A DNA stretch of 64,000 nucleotides from assembly GCF_019218755.1 (NCBI RefSeq), contig NZ_JAHUWZ010000006.1, positions 186,001 through 250,000 on the forward strand, written 5' to 3'. The notes beneath the pieces were generated by a model. It was given only the letters and a program-made list of their open reading frames with translations. It made no database searches and was not told where the DNA came from. This DNA is from Acidovorax sp. sif1233 (lineage in GTDB: Bacteria > Pseudomonadota > Gammaproteobacteria > Burkholderiales > Burkholderiaceae_C). This document shows, piece after piece, positions 53,679-62,700 of the stretch; within the stretch, counting starts at the first letter, position 1, and each line of letters starts with the position of its first letter. The translations under genes and the position numbers were made by a program.

Positions 53679-54134
53679 TTAGCTTTGAGTTGCTCTCAGC
53701 TCCTTGGCATCCGGGAACCGATGGCAAAACTGGCGCAGTGCTGCTTCAGGAAGTCCCACCAGGATGGTGGCGCTGCTGTCCCAGCACACCACTTCAAAGA
53801 GCGCTTCGGTGAGTTGTGGGCGTAGAGATGGATCGCTCCAAAAAGCTGTATTGCCATCCGCGTAGGGTGGCTCGTGGATCACCGGCCGAGGGCCGCCTTT
53901 GGGGATTGCACTGAATACGGCCCAGATGAATTGAATGTCATTGTCGCGGAGGGCTCGTTCTAGATCGTTGCCTGAAATCCAGTGGTCTTCGGCACAAAAG
54001 GCGTCGCCGCCCGTGTGCTCTATGTCGCTGACGAACCAGTCAAAGTCGCCAGCGTTCAGCTCCAGCGCATCGAGCACCCAGCGCATGTTGGTGAAGTAAG
54101 GAATCTGCGCGCAATCTTCCAAGATCAAGTTCAT
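53679..54134 (-). CDS. Hypothetical acidic protein
   Basis: A 151-residue acidic, tryptophan-rich soluble protein that I do not recognise. It begins MNLILEDCAQIPYFTNMRWV and carries DWFVSDIEHTGGDAFCAEDH in the middle. Codon use is less G/C-biased than its neighbours, which hints at transfer. Small acidic proteins like this are sometimes immunity or antitoxin proteins, but no toxin is next to it. It is convergent with the IclR gene and 14 bases after metY on the same strand. Confidence 0.65.
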   Translation of the reverse strand: MNLILEDCAQIPYFTNMRWVLDALELNAGDFDWFVSDIEHTGGDAFCAEDHWISGNDLERALRDNDIQFIWAVFSAIPKGGPRPVIHEPPYADGNTAFWSDPSLRPQLTEALFEVVCWDSSATILVGLPEAALRQFCHRFPDAKELRATQS

Positions 54135-54148
54135 GGCTTGTTCGCCAA

Positions 54149-55468
54149 TCAAGTCCGCCCCAGCGCCTGGTCGATATCCCACAGGATGTCGTCCACATCC
54201 TCGATCCCCACGGACAGCCGCACCATGTCCGCGCTCACGCCCGCGCGGGCCAGCTCTTCTTCGCTCAGCTGGCGGTGGGTGGTGGAGGCGGGGTGGATCA
54301 CCAGCGTCTTGGCGTCGCCGATGTTGGCCAGGTGGCTCAGGAACTCGCAGGCGTCGATGAACTTCTCGCCCGCCGCCGCGCCGCCCTTCACGCCAAACGT
54401 GAGGATGCCCGAGGCCCCGGGCGTACCGTCCACGGCGCGGAACTGCTTTTGCGCCAGATCGAAGTACGGCGAATCCGCCAGACCCGGGTAGTTGACCCAC
54501 GCCACCTGCGGATGGCCTTGCAGAAACTTCGCCACGGCCAGCGCATTGCGGCAGTGCTCGCGCATGCGCAGGTGCAGCGTCTCGGCGCCCTGCAGCAGCT
54601 GCCATGCGTTCATGGGCGAGAGCACGCCACCGAAGGTGCGGTTGACCTCCATGCGCGCCTTCATGGTGTAGCCGAAGTCGCCGAAGGTCTCATAGAACTT
54701 CACGCCGTGGTAGGCGCGGCTGGGCTCCACCATCTCGGGGAACTTGCCGTTGTCCCACGGGAACTTGCCGCCCTCCACCACCACGCCGCCCATGGTCGTG
54801 CCGTGGCCGCCGATGTACTTGGTGGCGCTGTGCACCACGATGTCGGCGCCCAGGGCCAGCGGGTTGCACAGGTAGGGGCTGGCCACCGTGTTGTCGATGA
54901 TGAGCGGCACGCCGTGCGCATGCGCCACCTCGGCCACGGCCGCGATGTCGAGCACGTTGACCAGCGGGTTGCCGATGGTCTCGCCGTACACGGCGCGGGT
55001 GTGGGGGCGCATGGCGCGGGCAAAGTTCTCGGGGTCGGCCGGGTCCACGAACGTGGTCTCGATGCCGAGGCGGCCAAAGCCCACGCCGAGCTGGCCCACC
55101 GTGCCGCCATAGAGCGTGCTGGCCGCCACGATGTGGTCGCCGGTCTTCAGGATGGCCAGCAGCGCCGCCATCTGCGCGGCCATGCCGCTGGCGCAGGCCA
55201 GCGCCGCGCGGCCGTTCTCCAGGCTGGCGATGCGCTCCTCGAACACGGCCACCGTAGGGTTGCTGATGCGGCTGTAGACGTTGCCGAAGGTCTGCAGGTT
55301 GAACAGGCTGCTCGCGTGTTCGGCGTTGTCGAACACGAAGCTGGTCGTCTGGTGGATCGGCGTGGCGCGTGCGCCGGTCACGGGGTCGGGCTGGGCGCCG
55401 GCGTGGATGGCGCGGGTGCCGAAGCCGAAGTCGCGGTCGGCGCCGGAGGGGTGGTCTGATGAGGACAT
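54149..55468 (-). CDS. metY: O-acetylhomoserine sulfhydrylase (MetY type)
   Basis: A PLP enzyme of the cystathionine gamma-synthase family, 439 residues, that makes homocysteine from O-acetylhomoserine and sulfide. It has TRAIHAGAQPDPVTGARATP, QTTSFVFDNAEHA, YSRISNPTVAVFEERIASLE, GMAAQMAALLAILKTGDHIV, the PLP lysine in VVHSATKYIGGHGT, and the C-terminal RLSVGIEDVDDILWDIDQAL. The length of about 430 residues and the insertion between active-site parts fit O-acetylhomoserine enzymes rather than MetB or MetC. Start at 55468 (MSSSDH). A family A repeat lies upstream. Confidence 0.93.
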   Translation of the reverse strand: MSSSDHPSGADRDFGFGTRAIHAGAQPDPVTGARATPIHQTTSFVFDNAEHASSLFNLQTFGNVYSRISNPTVAVFEERIASLENGRAALACASGMAAQMAALLAILKTGDHIVAASTLYGGTVGQLGVGFGRLGIETTFVDPADPENFARAMRPHTRAVYGETIGNPLVNVLDIAAVAEVAHAHGVPLIIDNTVASPYLCNPLALGADIVVHSATKYIGGHGTTMGGVVVEGGKFPWDNGKFPEMVEPSRAYHGVKFYETFGDFGYTMKARMEVNRTFGGVLSPMNAWQLLQGAETLHLRMREHCRNALAVAKFLQGHPQVAWVNYPGLADSPYFDLAQKQFRAVDGTPGASGILTFGVKGGAAAGEKFIDACEFLSHLANIGDAKTLVIHPASTTHRQLSEEELARAGVSADMVRLSVGIEDVDDILWDIDQALGRT

Positions 55469-55483
55469 GGTCTTGAATGAAAT

Positions 55484-55534
55484 TGGCCGCAAGCGCTTGA
55501 TGGGAAAGCGCTGACTGCTATGAATTTGCTAGTA
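55484..55534 (+). repeat. Family A intergenic repeat, copy 9
   Basis: TGGCCGCAAGCGCTTGATGG, GAAAGCGCTGACTGCTATGA and ATTTGCTAGTAA between metY and the CoA-binding protein gene. The TAG stop codon of the latter (55529-55531) lies within the repeat. Confidence 0.8.
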
Positions 55535-56044
55535 AGGCAGTTGCCGCAGGCGCTTGGCGCTGATGACGCGCGTGTTCACGCCCATCCAGCCCAGGCCGCC
55601 AAACAGCCGCGCGTGCTCGATCTTCACGCAGCGGTTTTCGACCACCTGCAGCCCGGCGGCTTCCGCCCGCAGGCGGGCGGCCTCGTTGAACACGCCCAGC
55701 TGCAGCCACAGGCAGCGCGCACCGATGGCGATCGCCTCCTCGGCCAGCGGGGGGATGTCCTCGCTCTTGCGAAAGCAGTCCACCATGTCGATGCGTTCGC
55801 CCCGGGCCGCGAGCGCCCGGGCGGCATCGGCCACGCTGGCGTAGGCCGTCTCCCCCAGAATCTGCCCGCCCTCGCGCGCGACGAGCGGATTCACCGGCAC
55901 GATGCGGTAGCCATGCGCCTGCATGTACTTGGCCGCGAAATAGCTGGGCCTGTGCCATTGGGGCGACAGTCCCACCACCGCAAGGGTGCGGCAGTGCGTC
56001 AGAATATCGCGCAGGGTGCTGATGGTGTCGGGCGTGCGTGTCAT
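55529..56044 (-). CDS. CoA-binding protein (YccU-type)
   Basis: A 171-residue Rossmann-fold protein of the CoA_binding_2 family. It has LAVVGLSPQWHRPSYFAAKY (nucleotide-binding turn), GYRIVPVNPLVAREGGQILG, IDMVDCFRKSEDIPPLAEEA, LWLQLGVFNEAARLRAEAAG and VVENRCVKIEHARLFGGLGW. All are family hallmarks. The cellular role of the family is not settled. Start at 56044 (MTRTPD). Its stop codon is contributed by a family A repeat. Confidence 0.92.
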   Translation of the reverse strand: MTRTPDTISTLRDILTHCRTLAVVGLSPQWHRPSYFAAKYMQAHGYRIVPVNPLVAREGGQILGETAYASVADAARALAARGERIDMVDCFRKSEDIPPLAEEAIAIGARCLWLQLGVFNEAARLRAEAAGLQVVENRCVKIEHARLFGGLGWMGVNTRVISAKRLRQLPY

Positions 56045-56135
56045 ACATGGCAGTGTATGGGGACGGACTGCTGCGGCGCCAGAGCACCGTTGTCCATCCA
56101 CACTGTGGCCCCGCCCCAGATTCCGAGGAGATCCC

Positions 56136-56486
56136 GTGCAGAACCCCCCACGCGCTCGCCGCGCCACTGGCCTTGTGGCCGCCGCCGTTGTCCTGTCCAC
56201 CGTTGCCCTGAGCGCCTGCACGCCGCCCCGCGCGCCCGATGTCCCCAAGGTCCAGCGTGTCACGACCTACGCCTGTGACCGTGGCCCCATGCTGGTGGTG
56301 CACTGGCCCGCCCAGCCCGATGGCCCGGCGCTGCTGGAGATCAACGGCCGCACCGTGCCGCTGCAGCCTGAGCGTGTGGTCACCGGCTTTGGGTACGGCG
56401 ACGGTGGCACCTACATCCGTGGCCAGGGCAACACGATGTTCTTCCAGGCGCCCCGTGTGCTGCGCGTGAACTGCGTGGCGCGCTGA
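56136..56486 (+). CDS. Lipoprotein, MliC-like (possible lysozyme inhibitor)
   Basis: A 116-residue lipoprotein. GTG 56136 follows CGAGGAGATCCC. The signal has LVAAAVVLSTVALSAC with the lipobox Cys near residue 28. The mature part has YACDRGPMLVVHW, INGRTVPLQPERVVTGFGYG and a GTYIRGQGNTMFF segment, which resemble the MliC beta-barrel in order and spacing (a paired CD, then SG-type turn and a late strand). Inhibition of host c-type lysozyme is the family role. The match is moderate, so the function is tentative. Confidence 0.75.
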   Translation: MQNPPRARRATGLVAAAVVLSTVALSACTPPRAPDVPKVQRVTTYACDRGPMLVVHWPAQPDGPALLEINGRTVPLQPERVVTGFGYGDGGTYIRGQGNTMFFQAPRVLRVNCVAR

Positions 56487-56529
56487 GCCGAGCCCGCCAC
56501 ACTCGTAAAAACTGGCGCGCTCCCCACAC

Positions 56530-56609
56530 CAGTGCCACCGTGGAACTGGCTCCGCCAGGCCACCGGTGGCGTCCCCCGCCGGGGGAAGGCGCGCAGCGCC
56601 TCAGGGGGG
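56530..56609 (+). repeat. Family B 3'-end element, copy 6
   Basis: CAGTGCCACCGTGGAACTGG, CTCCGCCAGG, GGTGGCGTCC, CCCGCCGGGGG, then AAGGCGCGCAGCGCCTCAGG. It ends a few bases from the redoxin stop codon. Confidence 0.85.
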
Positions 56610-56613
56610 CTTC

Positions 56614-57219
56614 CTACTTGTACTTGATGCTGCAGCCATACGGCGCGGTCGTCGCCGCCGTGATGGGCTTGCCCGCCAGCGCCTCGGCCAGCCCCACCTT
56701 CACATAGTTGGTGGCCTTCTCGATGTCGGCCGGGCGGGCCGAGGGGATGCTGTCGATGCCGCCCGCATAGACCAGCACGCCCTGCGGGTTGACGATGTAC
56801 AGGTGCGGCGTGGTGCGCGCGCCATAGCTTTTGCCCACGGTGCCTTCCTCGTCCATGAGCACGGCGGTGGGCACGGCCTTGCGTTCGGCGAGCCAGGCCG
56901 TGAGTTTGGCGGGCTCCAGGTAGTCGCTGCTGGCCTTCTCGGTGGAATTGACCGCCAGCCACACCACGTTCTGGCCGGTGGCGTGCTTCTGCGTGGCGGG
57001 CATGTTGCCGCTGTCGTAGTGCTTGCGCACGAAGGGGCAGCCGGGATTGGTCCACTCCAGCACCACATGTTTGCCCCTGAAGTCCGACAGGCGCACCGTC
57101 TTGCCGGCGGCGTCCTTGAGCGTGAAGTCCGGGGCGGGCTGGCCCACGGTCGCGGCGGCCTGGGCACCCAGCGCCACCAGCGCGGCGGTGGCAATCAACG
57201 TACGGCGAAGCATCTTCAT
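56614..57219 (-). CDS. Exported redoxin (thioredoxin-like, PRX_like1)
   Basis: A 201-residue exported thioredoxin-fold protein. It has a signal peptide (TLIATAALVALGAQAAA), PAPDFTLKDAAGKTVRLSDF, the single-Cys motif NPGCPFVRKHYDS, YGARTTPHLYIVNPQG, and a C-terminal Cys (YGCSIKYK). The redoxin group with GCPFVRKHY keeps only the first Cys of CxxC. It is encoded next to and co-directional with dsbD, so DsbD is a plausible electron source in the periplasm. Start at 57219 (MKMLRR). Confidence 0.9.
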   Translation of the reverse strand: MKMLRRTLIATAALVALGAQAAATVGQPAPDFTLKDAAGKTVRLSDFRGKHVVLEWTNPGCPFVRKHYDSGNMPATQKHATGQNVVWLAVNSTEKASSDYLEPAKLTAWLAERKAVPTAVLMDEEGTVGKSYGARTTPHLYIVNPQGVLVYAGGIDSIPSARPADIEKATNYVKVGLAEALAGKPITAATTAPYGCSIKYK

Positions 57220-57274
57220 GGCGGACTCTCCTGAAGGGTTGGCTGTCGATGGAAAAGAAACGGGGTGAAAACCT

Positions 57275-59515
57275 CTACAACTGGGCAATGGTGGAGCGCA
57301 CCTCGTCCACGCTGAGCACCTCGGTCAGCACCACGGGCGGCTTGCCGGGCCGGTAGAACACATACACGGGCACGCCGCTGCGGCCCAGCGCCGCCAGCGC
57401 GGCGGTGATGTCGGGGTCGCGGCGCGTCCAGTCCGCGCGCAGCAGGGCCACGTTCCTGGCCTGCAGGTCGGCGATCACGTCGGCGTCGGCCAGCGTGGTC
57501 TTCTTGTTGTATTGGCAGGTCACGCACCATGCGGCGGTGAAGTCCACGAACACGGGGCGGCCCGTGGCCACGATCTGCTCGGCCGCGCCGGGTGCCCAGG
57601 GCTGCCAGCCGTTGGCGGAAACCTGCGGGGCGGCCTGCGTGGCGGGCATGGTGGTGATATGCGGCGCAAAGGCCCAGACCAGCAAGGCCATCGCCGCGAT
57701 GGACACACTGGCCATCCACACGCGCGCGCGGCCCGCCAGCGACAGCGCCCACACCACCAGCGACAGCCCCACCAGCAGGATCAGCAGCGCACCGGCGCCG
57801 TCGATGCCGCTTTGCTGGCCCAGCACCCACACCAGCCAGACCACGGTGGCCAGCATGGGGAAGGCCATGAGCTTGCGGAAGGTGTCCATCCACGCGCCGG
57901 GGCGCGGCAGCGCGCGGGCCACGGCGGGGATGAAACTCGCGGCCAGAAACGGCAGCGCCAGGCCCAGGCCCAGCGCTGCGAACACGGCCAGCGCCTGCGG
58001 CGCGGGCAGGGTGGCCGTGAGGCCCAGCGATGCGCCCATGAATGGTGCGGTGCAGGGTGATGCCACGGCCACGGCCAGCACGCCGGTCAGGAAGCTGTCG
58101 GCCACCGGGTGGCGCGCCTGCAGGCTGGCCACCGAGGACGGCAGGAACTGCCCGAACTCGAACACGCCTGCCAGGTTGAGCGCGATCAGCGTGAACAGCG
58201 CCGCCAGCGAGGCCACCACGGCCGGCGACTGCAGCTGAAAGCCCCAGCCAATGGCCTCGCCCGCCGCGCGCAGGCCCAGCATGAGCGCGCCGAGCAGCAT
58301 GAACGACAGCACCACGCCCGCCGCGTAGGCCATGCCGCTGAGCCGGTGCGCGCGGCGGTCCTGCGCGTGCCGGGTGAAGCCCACCACCTTGATCGCCAGC
58401 ACCGGGAACACGCAGGGCATGAGGTTGAGGATGAGGCCGCCGAGCAAGGCACCCAGCAGCGCCGCCGCGAGGGTGAGGGACGATGCGCCGGAGCCTGCGG
58501 CCGACGCTGCCGCTCCTCCCGCTTGCGCTGCATTGGCCTTGAGCGCGGCCTCCAAGGCGGGCGACACGCTGGCCACCGAGGCCGCGGGGGGCCAGGTGCC
58601 CAGCACCTTGAGCTCGGCCCGGTAGCCGGTGCGGGTGTCGGGGCCGGTGGCGTGCGCGGCCATCTGCTCGGCCAGCACCACGGGCATCAGCGTGGGGCTG
58701 TTGCTGCGCTGGGCAGACAGGGGAATCTGCGCGGTCCAGACGGTGCCGTTCCAGGCCTGCTTCCAACTGGCGGCGTTGTCGATGACCTCGGCGGTTTCGG
58801 GGAACAGGTCCAGCGTCTTGCCCCGCAGCGCCACGGGCAGGCCCTGCACGCTGACCTGCAGCGCATTGCCGTCGGAAATCTGCGCCTGGCTGTCCGGCAC
58901 GATGCCGCCGGTGCCCGCCAGCACGGGCCGGGGCTGCGCCTGGGCGGCCGCCTCGAACGCGGCGCCGTTCAGGGCCGTGGTGCTGCGCAGGGGCAGCTGC
59001 AGCGTGAATTCGCCCTCTTCGGGGATGCACTCCTTGCGGCAGACCAGCCAGGAGGCGCGCAGCTTGATCGTGGCGTCCCTGGCGAGCGGCCCGGCGGCAA
59101 AGCTGCCGGCCACCGTGACGGGCACGGGCAGCAGCACCGTGCCTTCATAGCCGTAGTTGGCCAGGGTGCCGATGGGGATCTTGCGGGGCAGGGGCCAGGC
59201 GATCTCGCCCGCGTCCAGGCCGGCGGGCAGCGTCCAGGCCAGGTCGGTGGGCAGGCCGGAGTCGCCGGGGTTCTTCCAGTAGGTATGCCACTCGGGCTGG
59301 TGGGTGATCGAGAGGCCCAGCCACAGCGGCTGGCCGGGCGCCACGCCCTGGGGGGCATGGGCCATCAGCTCGGCCCGCACATACGGCGTGGTGACCACGC
59401 TCGTGCCCTGGCCGCTGGTTTTGGGGCTGAATTGGGCGCTAGCGCTTGTCCATACAGCGCTGGCAGCTATGAAAAGCAGAGTGACCGCAAGGCGGTGGAG
59501 CAGGCGTTGGGGCAT
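57275..59515 (-). CDS. dsbD: DsbD/ScsB-type thiol:disulfide interchange protein
   Basis: A 746-residue inner membrane protein that carries reducing power from cytoplasmic thioredoxin to the periplasm. It has a signal peptide (residues about 10-28), an N-terminal periplasmic domain of the ScsB kind with THQPEWHTYWKNPGDSGLPT and a CRKEC pair, about eight membrane helices with the redox Cys in NLMPCVFPVLAIK and ASPCTAPFMG, and a C-terminal thioredoxin domain with AAWCVTCQYNK. The signal peptide is encoded by a family A repeat copy (59436-59476). A redoxin gene follows 55 bases downstream. Confidence 0.92.
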   Translation of the reverse strand: MPQRLLHRLAVTLLFIAASAVWTSASAQFSPKTSGQGTSVVTTPYVRAELMAHAPQGVAPGQPLWLGLSITHQPEWHTYWKNPGDSGLPTDLAWTLPAGLDAGEIAWPLPRKIPIGTLANYGYEGTVLLPVPVTVAGSFAAGPLARDATIKLRASWLVCRKECIPEEGEFTLQLPLRSTTALNGAAFEAAAQAQPRPVLAGTGGIVPDSQAQISDGNALQVSVQGLPVALRGKTLDLFPETAEVIDNAASWKQAWNGTVWTAQIPLSAQRSNSPTLMPVVLAEQMAAHATGPDTRTGYRAELKVLGTWPPAASVASVSPALEAALKANAAQAGGAAASAAGSGASSLTLAAALLGALLGGLILNLMPCVFPVLAIKVVGFTRHAQDRRAHRLSGMAYAAGVVLSFMLLGALMLGLRAAGEAIGWGFQLQSPAVVASLAALFTLIALNLAGVFEFGQFLPSSVASLQARHPVADSFLTGVLAVAVASPCTAPFMGASLGLTATLPAPQALAVFAALGLGLALPFLAASFIPAVARALPRPGAWMDTFRKLMAFPMLATVVWLVWVLGQQSGIDGAGALLILLVGLSLVVWALSLAGRARVWMASVSIAAMALLVWAFAPHITTMPATQAAPQVSANGWQPWAPGAAEQIVATGRPVFVDFTAAWCVTCQYNKKTTLADADVIADLQARNVALLRADWTRRDPDITAALAALGRSGVPVYVFYRPGKPPVVLTEVLSVDEVRSTIAQL
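59436..59476 (+). repeat. Family A copy inside the dsbD signal peptide
   Basis: GGGCGCTAGCGCTTGTCC, ATACAGCGCTGGCAGCTATG and AAAAGCAG. It agrees with copy 7 at 31 of 37 positions by hand count. On the coding strand it gives LLFIAASAVWTSASAQ, the hydrophobic and cleavage part of the signal peptide. Confidence 0.8.
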
Positions 59516-59719
59516 GGTTGCAGTGTGGGAGCAGGCGCGGCGCCGTTGGTTCCGGCGCCCGGCCGTCCATTCAGTGAATCCGCCATTGTGCGCGGGACCG
59601 CCCTCCCTCTGGAACGGGGCGCGCCCCGCGGGCCCCCTGGGGAAACGGGCGCAGCAGCTCCGGCAGGAGGCGCCGGGGACCGCCCCGAAGAGCCGCCGCG
59701 TCTCGTGGCGGCACGGGGG

Positions 59720-62700
59720 CTACTGGGTGTTCAGGCTCAGTTCCGCACGCGGTGTCCACTTGTCGGGCTGGCTGCCCGACTTGGGCGCGGCCACGAACAG
59801 CCGTTCGGCGGGCAGCTTCTGCGCCACCAGATAGGCCCGGATCGCCTGGCCGCGTTCCTGCGCGAGTTCGGCGGCCATCGCGTCGGTGGCGCTCTGGCTG
59901 GTGATCAGCAGGGTTTCCATCTCGGGCACCGTGAGGTCCTTGGCCAGGCCCACCAGGTTGCGCGGCTTGGGGATGTCGGCGCGGCGGTACACCTCCTTGA
60001 GCAGGGCGGGGTACTCGGCCGCCGACACGGGCGCTGCCGTGTCGCCCCCGCCCGCACGGCGCTTTTCGGCGGCCACCAGCTGCTGCAGGCGTTCGCGCTG
60101 CAGGCCTTCGCGCTCGTCCTTGAGGCTCGCCATGCCGGTCACGGTGATCTTGAGGGCCGGCCGGTCGGTCAGCGCCTTCACCACCTTGTCCAGATTCTGT
60201 TTCGCCTCGGCCGTGAGCGCGGCGCTGCCCGGCGCGAAGGCCACGTGGCTCAGCTCGTTGCCGCCGCCAAAGGCGCTGGCCAGCAGGCTGAAGGGGGCGG
60301 TGAGGGCCTTGCCGATGAGGTTGACGATGATCCGGCCGATCACCGGGCCCAGGCGGAACTGCGGGTCGTTCAGCGAGCCGCTGATGGGCAGGTCCAGGTC
60401 GATCACGCCGTCGCGGTCGGCCAGCAGCGCCACCGCCAGCTTCACCGGCAGGCTGTTGGGCGCACCCTCCACCGGCTCGCCAAAGGTCAGCTGGTTGAGC
60501 ACCAGCCGGTTGCTGGCCGTGAGCTGGCCGCTCGGCAGCACCTTGTAGTTCACGTCCATGCTGAGCTTGCCGCGCTCGATGCCGTGTCCGGCGTACTTCA
60601 CCGCATACGGCGTGAGCGGCGGCAGCTCCAGGTCGCGCACCTTGCCCACGATGTCGAGCGCCAGGGGCTTGGCCAACGGGTTGAGCTTGCCGGTGACTTC
60701 CAGCGACGCCGAGCCCTCGGCACGGCCGCGCAGCTCCAGGTCGGCCAGCATGGGTTCGCCGCCCGGGGCCTCGGAAGAGAACGCGCTGAGCCGGCCGGTC
60801 AGCTCCGAGAGGTCGGCCGAGTAGTTGGGCCGGATGAAGAAGTCCGAGAACGCCACCCGGCCATTGACCAGGCTCACCGGCCCGAACTGCACCACCGGGG
60901 CCAGCGGGTCGGCCTGGGCCACTGCGGCGCTGGCGGGGGCCGCGGCGGAGGCAGAGGCCGCGGGGCCGCTCGCTGCGGCGCTGGCGGCGTTCGCGGCCTG
61001 CGCCTCGGCGGGGGTCTTGGCGATGTCGCTCAGGTTGATGCGGCCGGCCTCGTTCACGGTGATGCGCGCGAAGAAGTCCACCAGGCTGGTCTCCTTGACC
61101 TCCACGCGTGGCGCCGTGCCCGGCGCCGTGGCCACGGACAGGCCGCGCAGGCTCAGGCTTTTCCAGGCCAGCAGTTCCTCGCCCACCTGCGCCTCGGTCT
61201 TGGGCGTGGAGGCGGCCGTGCTGTTGGCCTTGAGTTCGTCGACGGCGGCGTCGCCCGCCAGGCGCAGGCTGGTGCCCTTGTCGTTCTGCGCCAGCGCGAC
61301 CTGGCCCCGGAAACCCACGTCCGCGCGCAGCAGCTCCACCGACAGCTGGCTGGCCAGGTAGCCGTCCAGCGCATGCAGCGGCAGCCGCGCGATGTCGAGC
61401 TTGCCCTGCGCGGCCAGGGGCTGCAGGGCCAGGGTGCCCTGGTAGTCGATCCGGCCTGCCTCGGGCTTGCCCGCGCCCCTGGCGCCACCCTTGCCGGGCG
61501 CGGCCACGCGCGCCGAGAGCTGGAAGGCCTCGGGCCTGGCGCCGTCGCTGGCAAGGTTCCTGGCGCTCAGGTTCAGGGCGGAAACTTCCAGGGCCACGGG
61601 CCGTGCCTGGGCGTTGTCGGCGAAGGAGACCACGCCCCCCTGCACGGCGAAATCGGCCACGCGCAGCTTCCAGGGGGCGGCCGCGGCGGTGCCCGGGGGC
61701 GGGCTGGCGGGGGCGGGCGACGGGCTGGCGCCCTTGGCCCAGCGCTCGAACATCCAGCGCCCGTCCGCGCCCCGGTCCACCGTGGCCTGCGGCTGGCTGA
61801 GGGTCAGCTTCTCCAGCGTGACCGTGCGGGCATCCAGCGGCACCTGGGCGCCCTGCACCTCCAGCCTGCCCAGGCTGGCCAGCGTGGTCTTGCCCTGCTT
61901 CACCGACAGTTGCTCCAGGGCCAGGGGGCCGGCCGTCAGGGTGACGCCGGTGGCGCCGGCCTGCGCGGCCTTGGGGCTGGGCGCCTCCCACAGCACGGCC
62001 ACGTCGCCCGTCAGCTGTCCGGACACCTGCGGCTCCAGCGCCTGCGCCAGATAGGGGGCCGCCAGCTGCAGGGCCAGCGCGTTGACCGAGACAGTGGTCT
62101 GCGCCCGCCGGTCGGTGGCTTCGCCCACGAAGGCCAGGGCGCTGCCTTGCACGTTGAGGCCCCCCTTGAAGGTGAAGGGCTTCGACGATTCAGTGAAGGG
62201 CAGGGCGATGCCGGCGGCGTCCAGCGTGAAGTCGGTGGCCTGCAGCGCGGCGGCAGGGCGCGTGCCCTGGTCGGCCCAGCGCACGGTGCCGCCCCGCACC
62301 GCGGCGCTGGCGACGGACACCTCCCACGGCGCGGGCGCGCGGGGGGCTGCGGCCCTGGCGCGCGCGGGGCCCGGTGCAGCGCCGCTGGCGGGTGTTGGGG
62401 GCGCTGCCTCGGAGCTGGCGGGCCCGCGCGCGGCGCTGGCCGGCGCGGCCTGTGCGACCTGCGCGGGGGCCGACGGCGCCTGGGCCAGCTGGGCCCAGTT
62501 GATGTCGCCCGACGCGTTGCGCGTGGCGGTCACCACGGGCGCGGTCAGCTCCACATGGCTCAGGCGCACGATCTGTTCCAGCGGCCGCACATCGGCCATG
62601 TCGATCTTCAGCCCGTCGTAGGCCAGCAGGTCCTGGCCGCCCCGGTCGGTCATGCGCACATCGCGTGCCTGGACGGTCCCGCTGAGCTTCACGGCCATGC

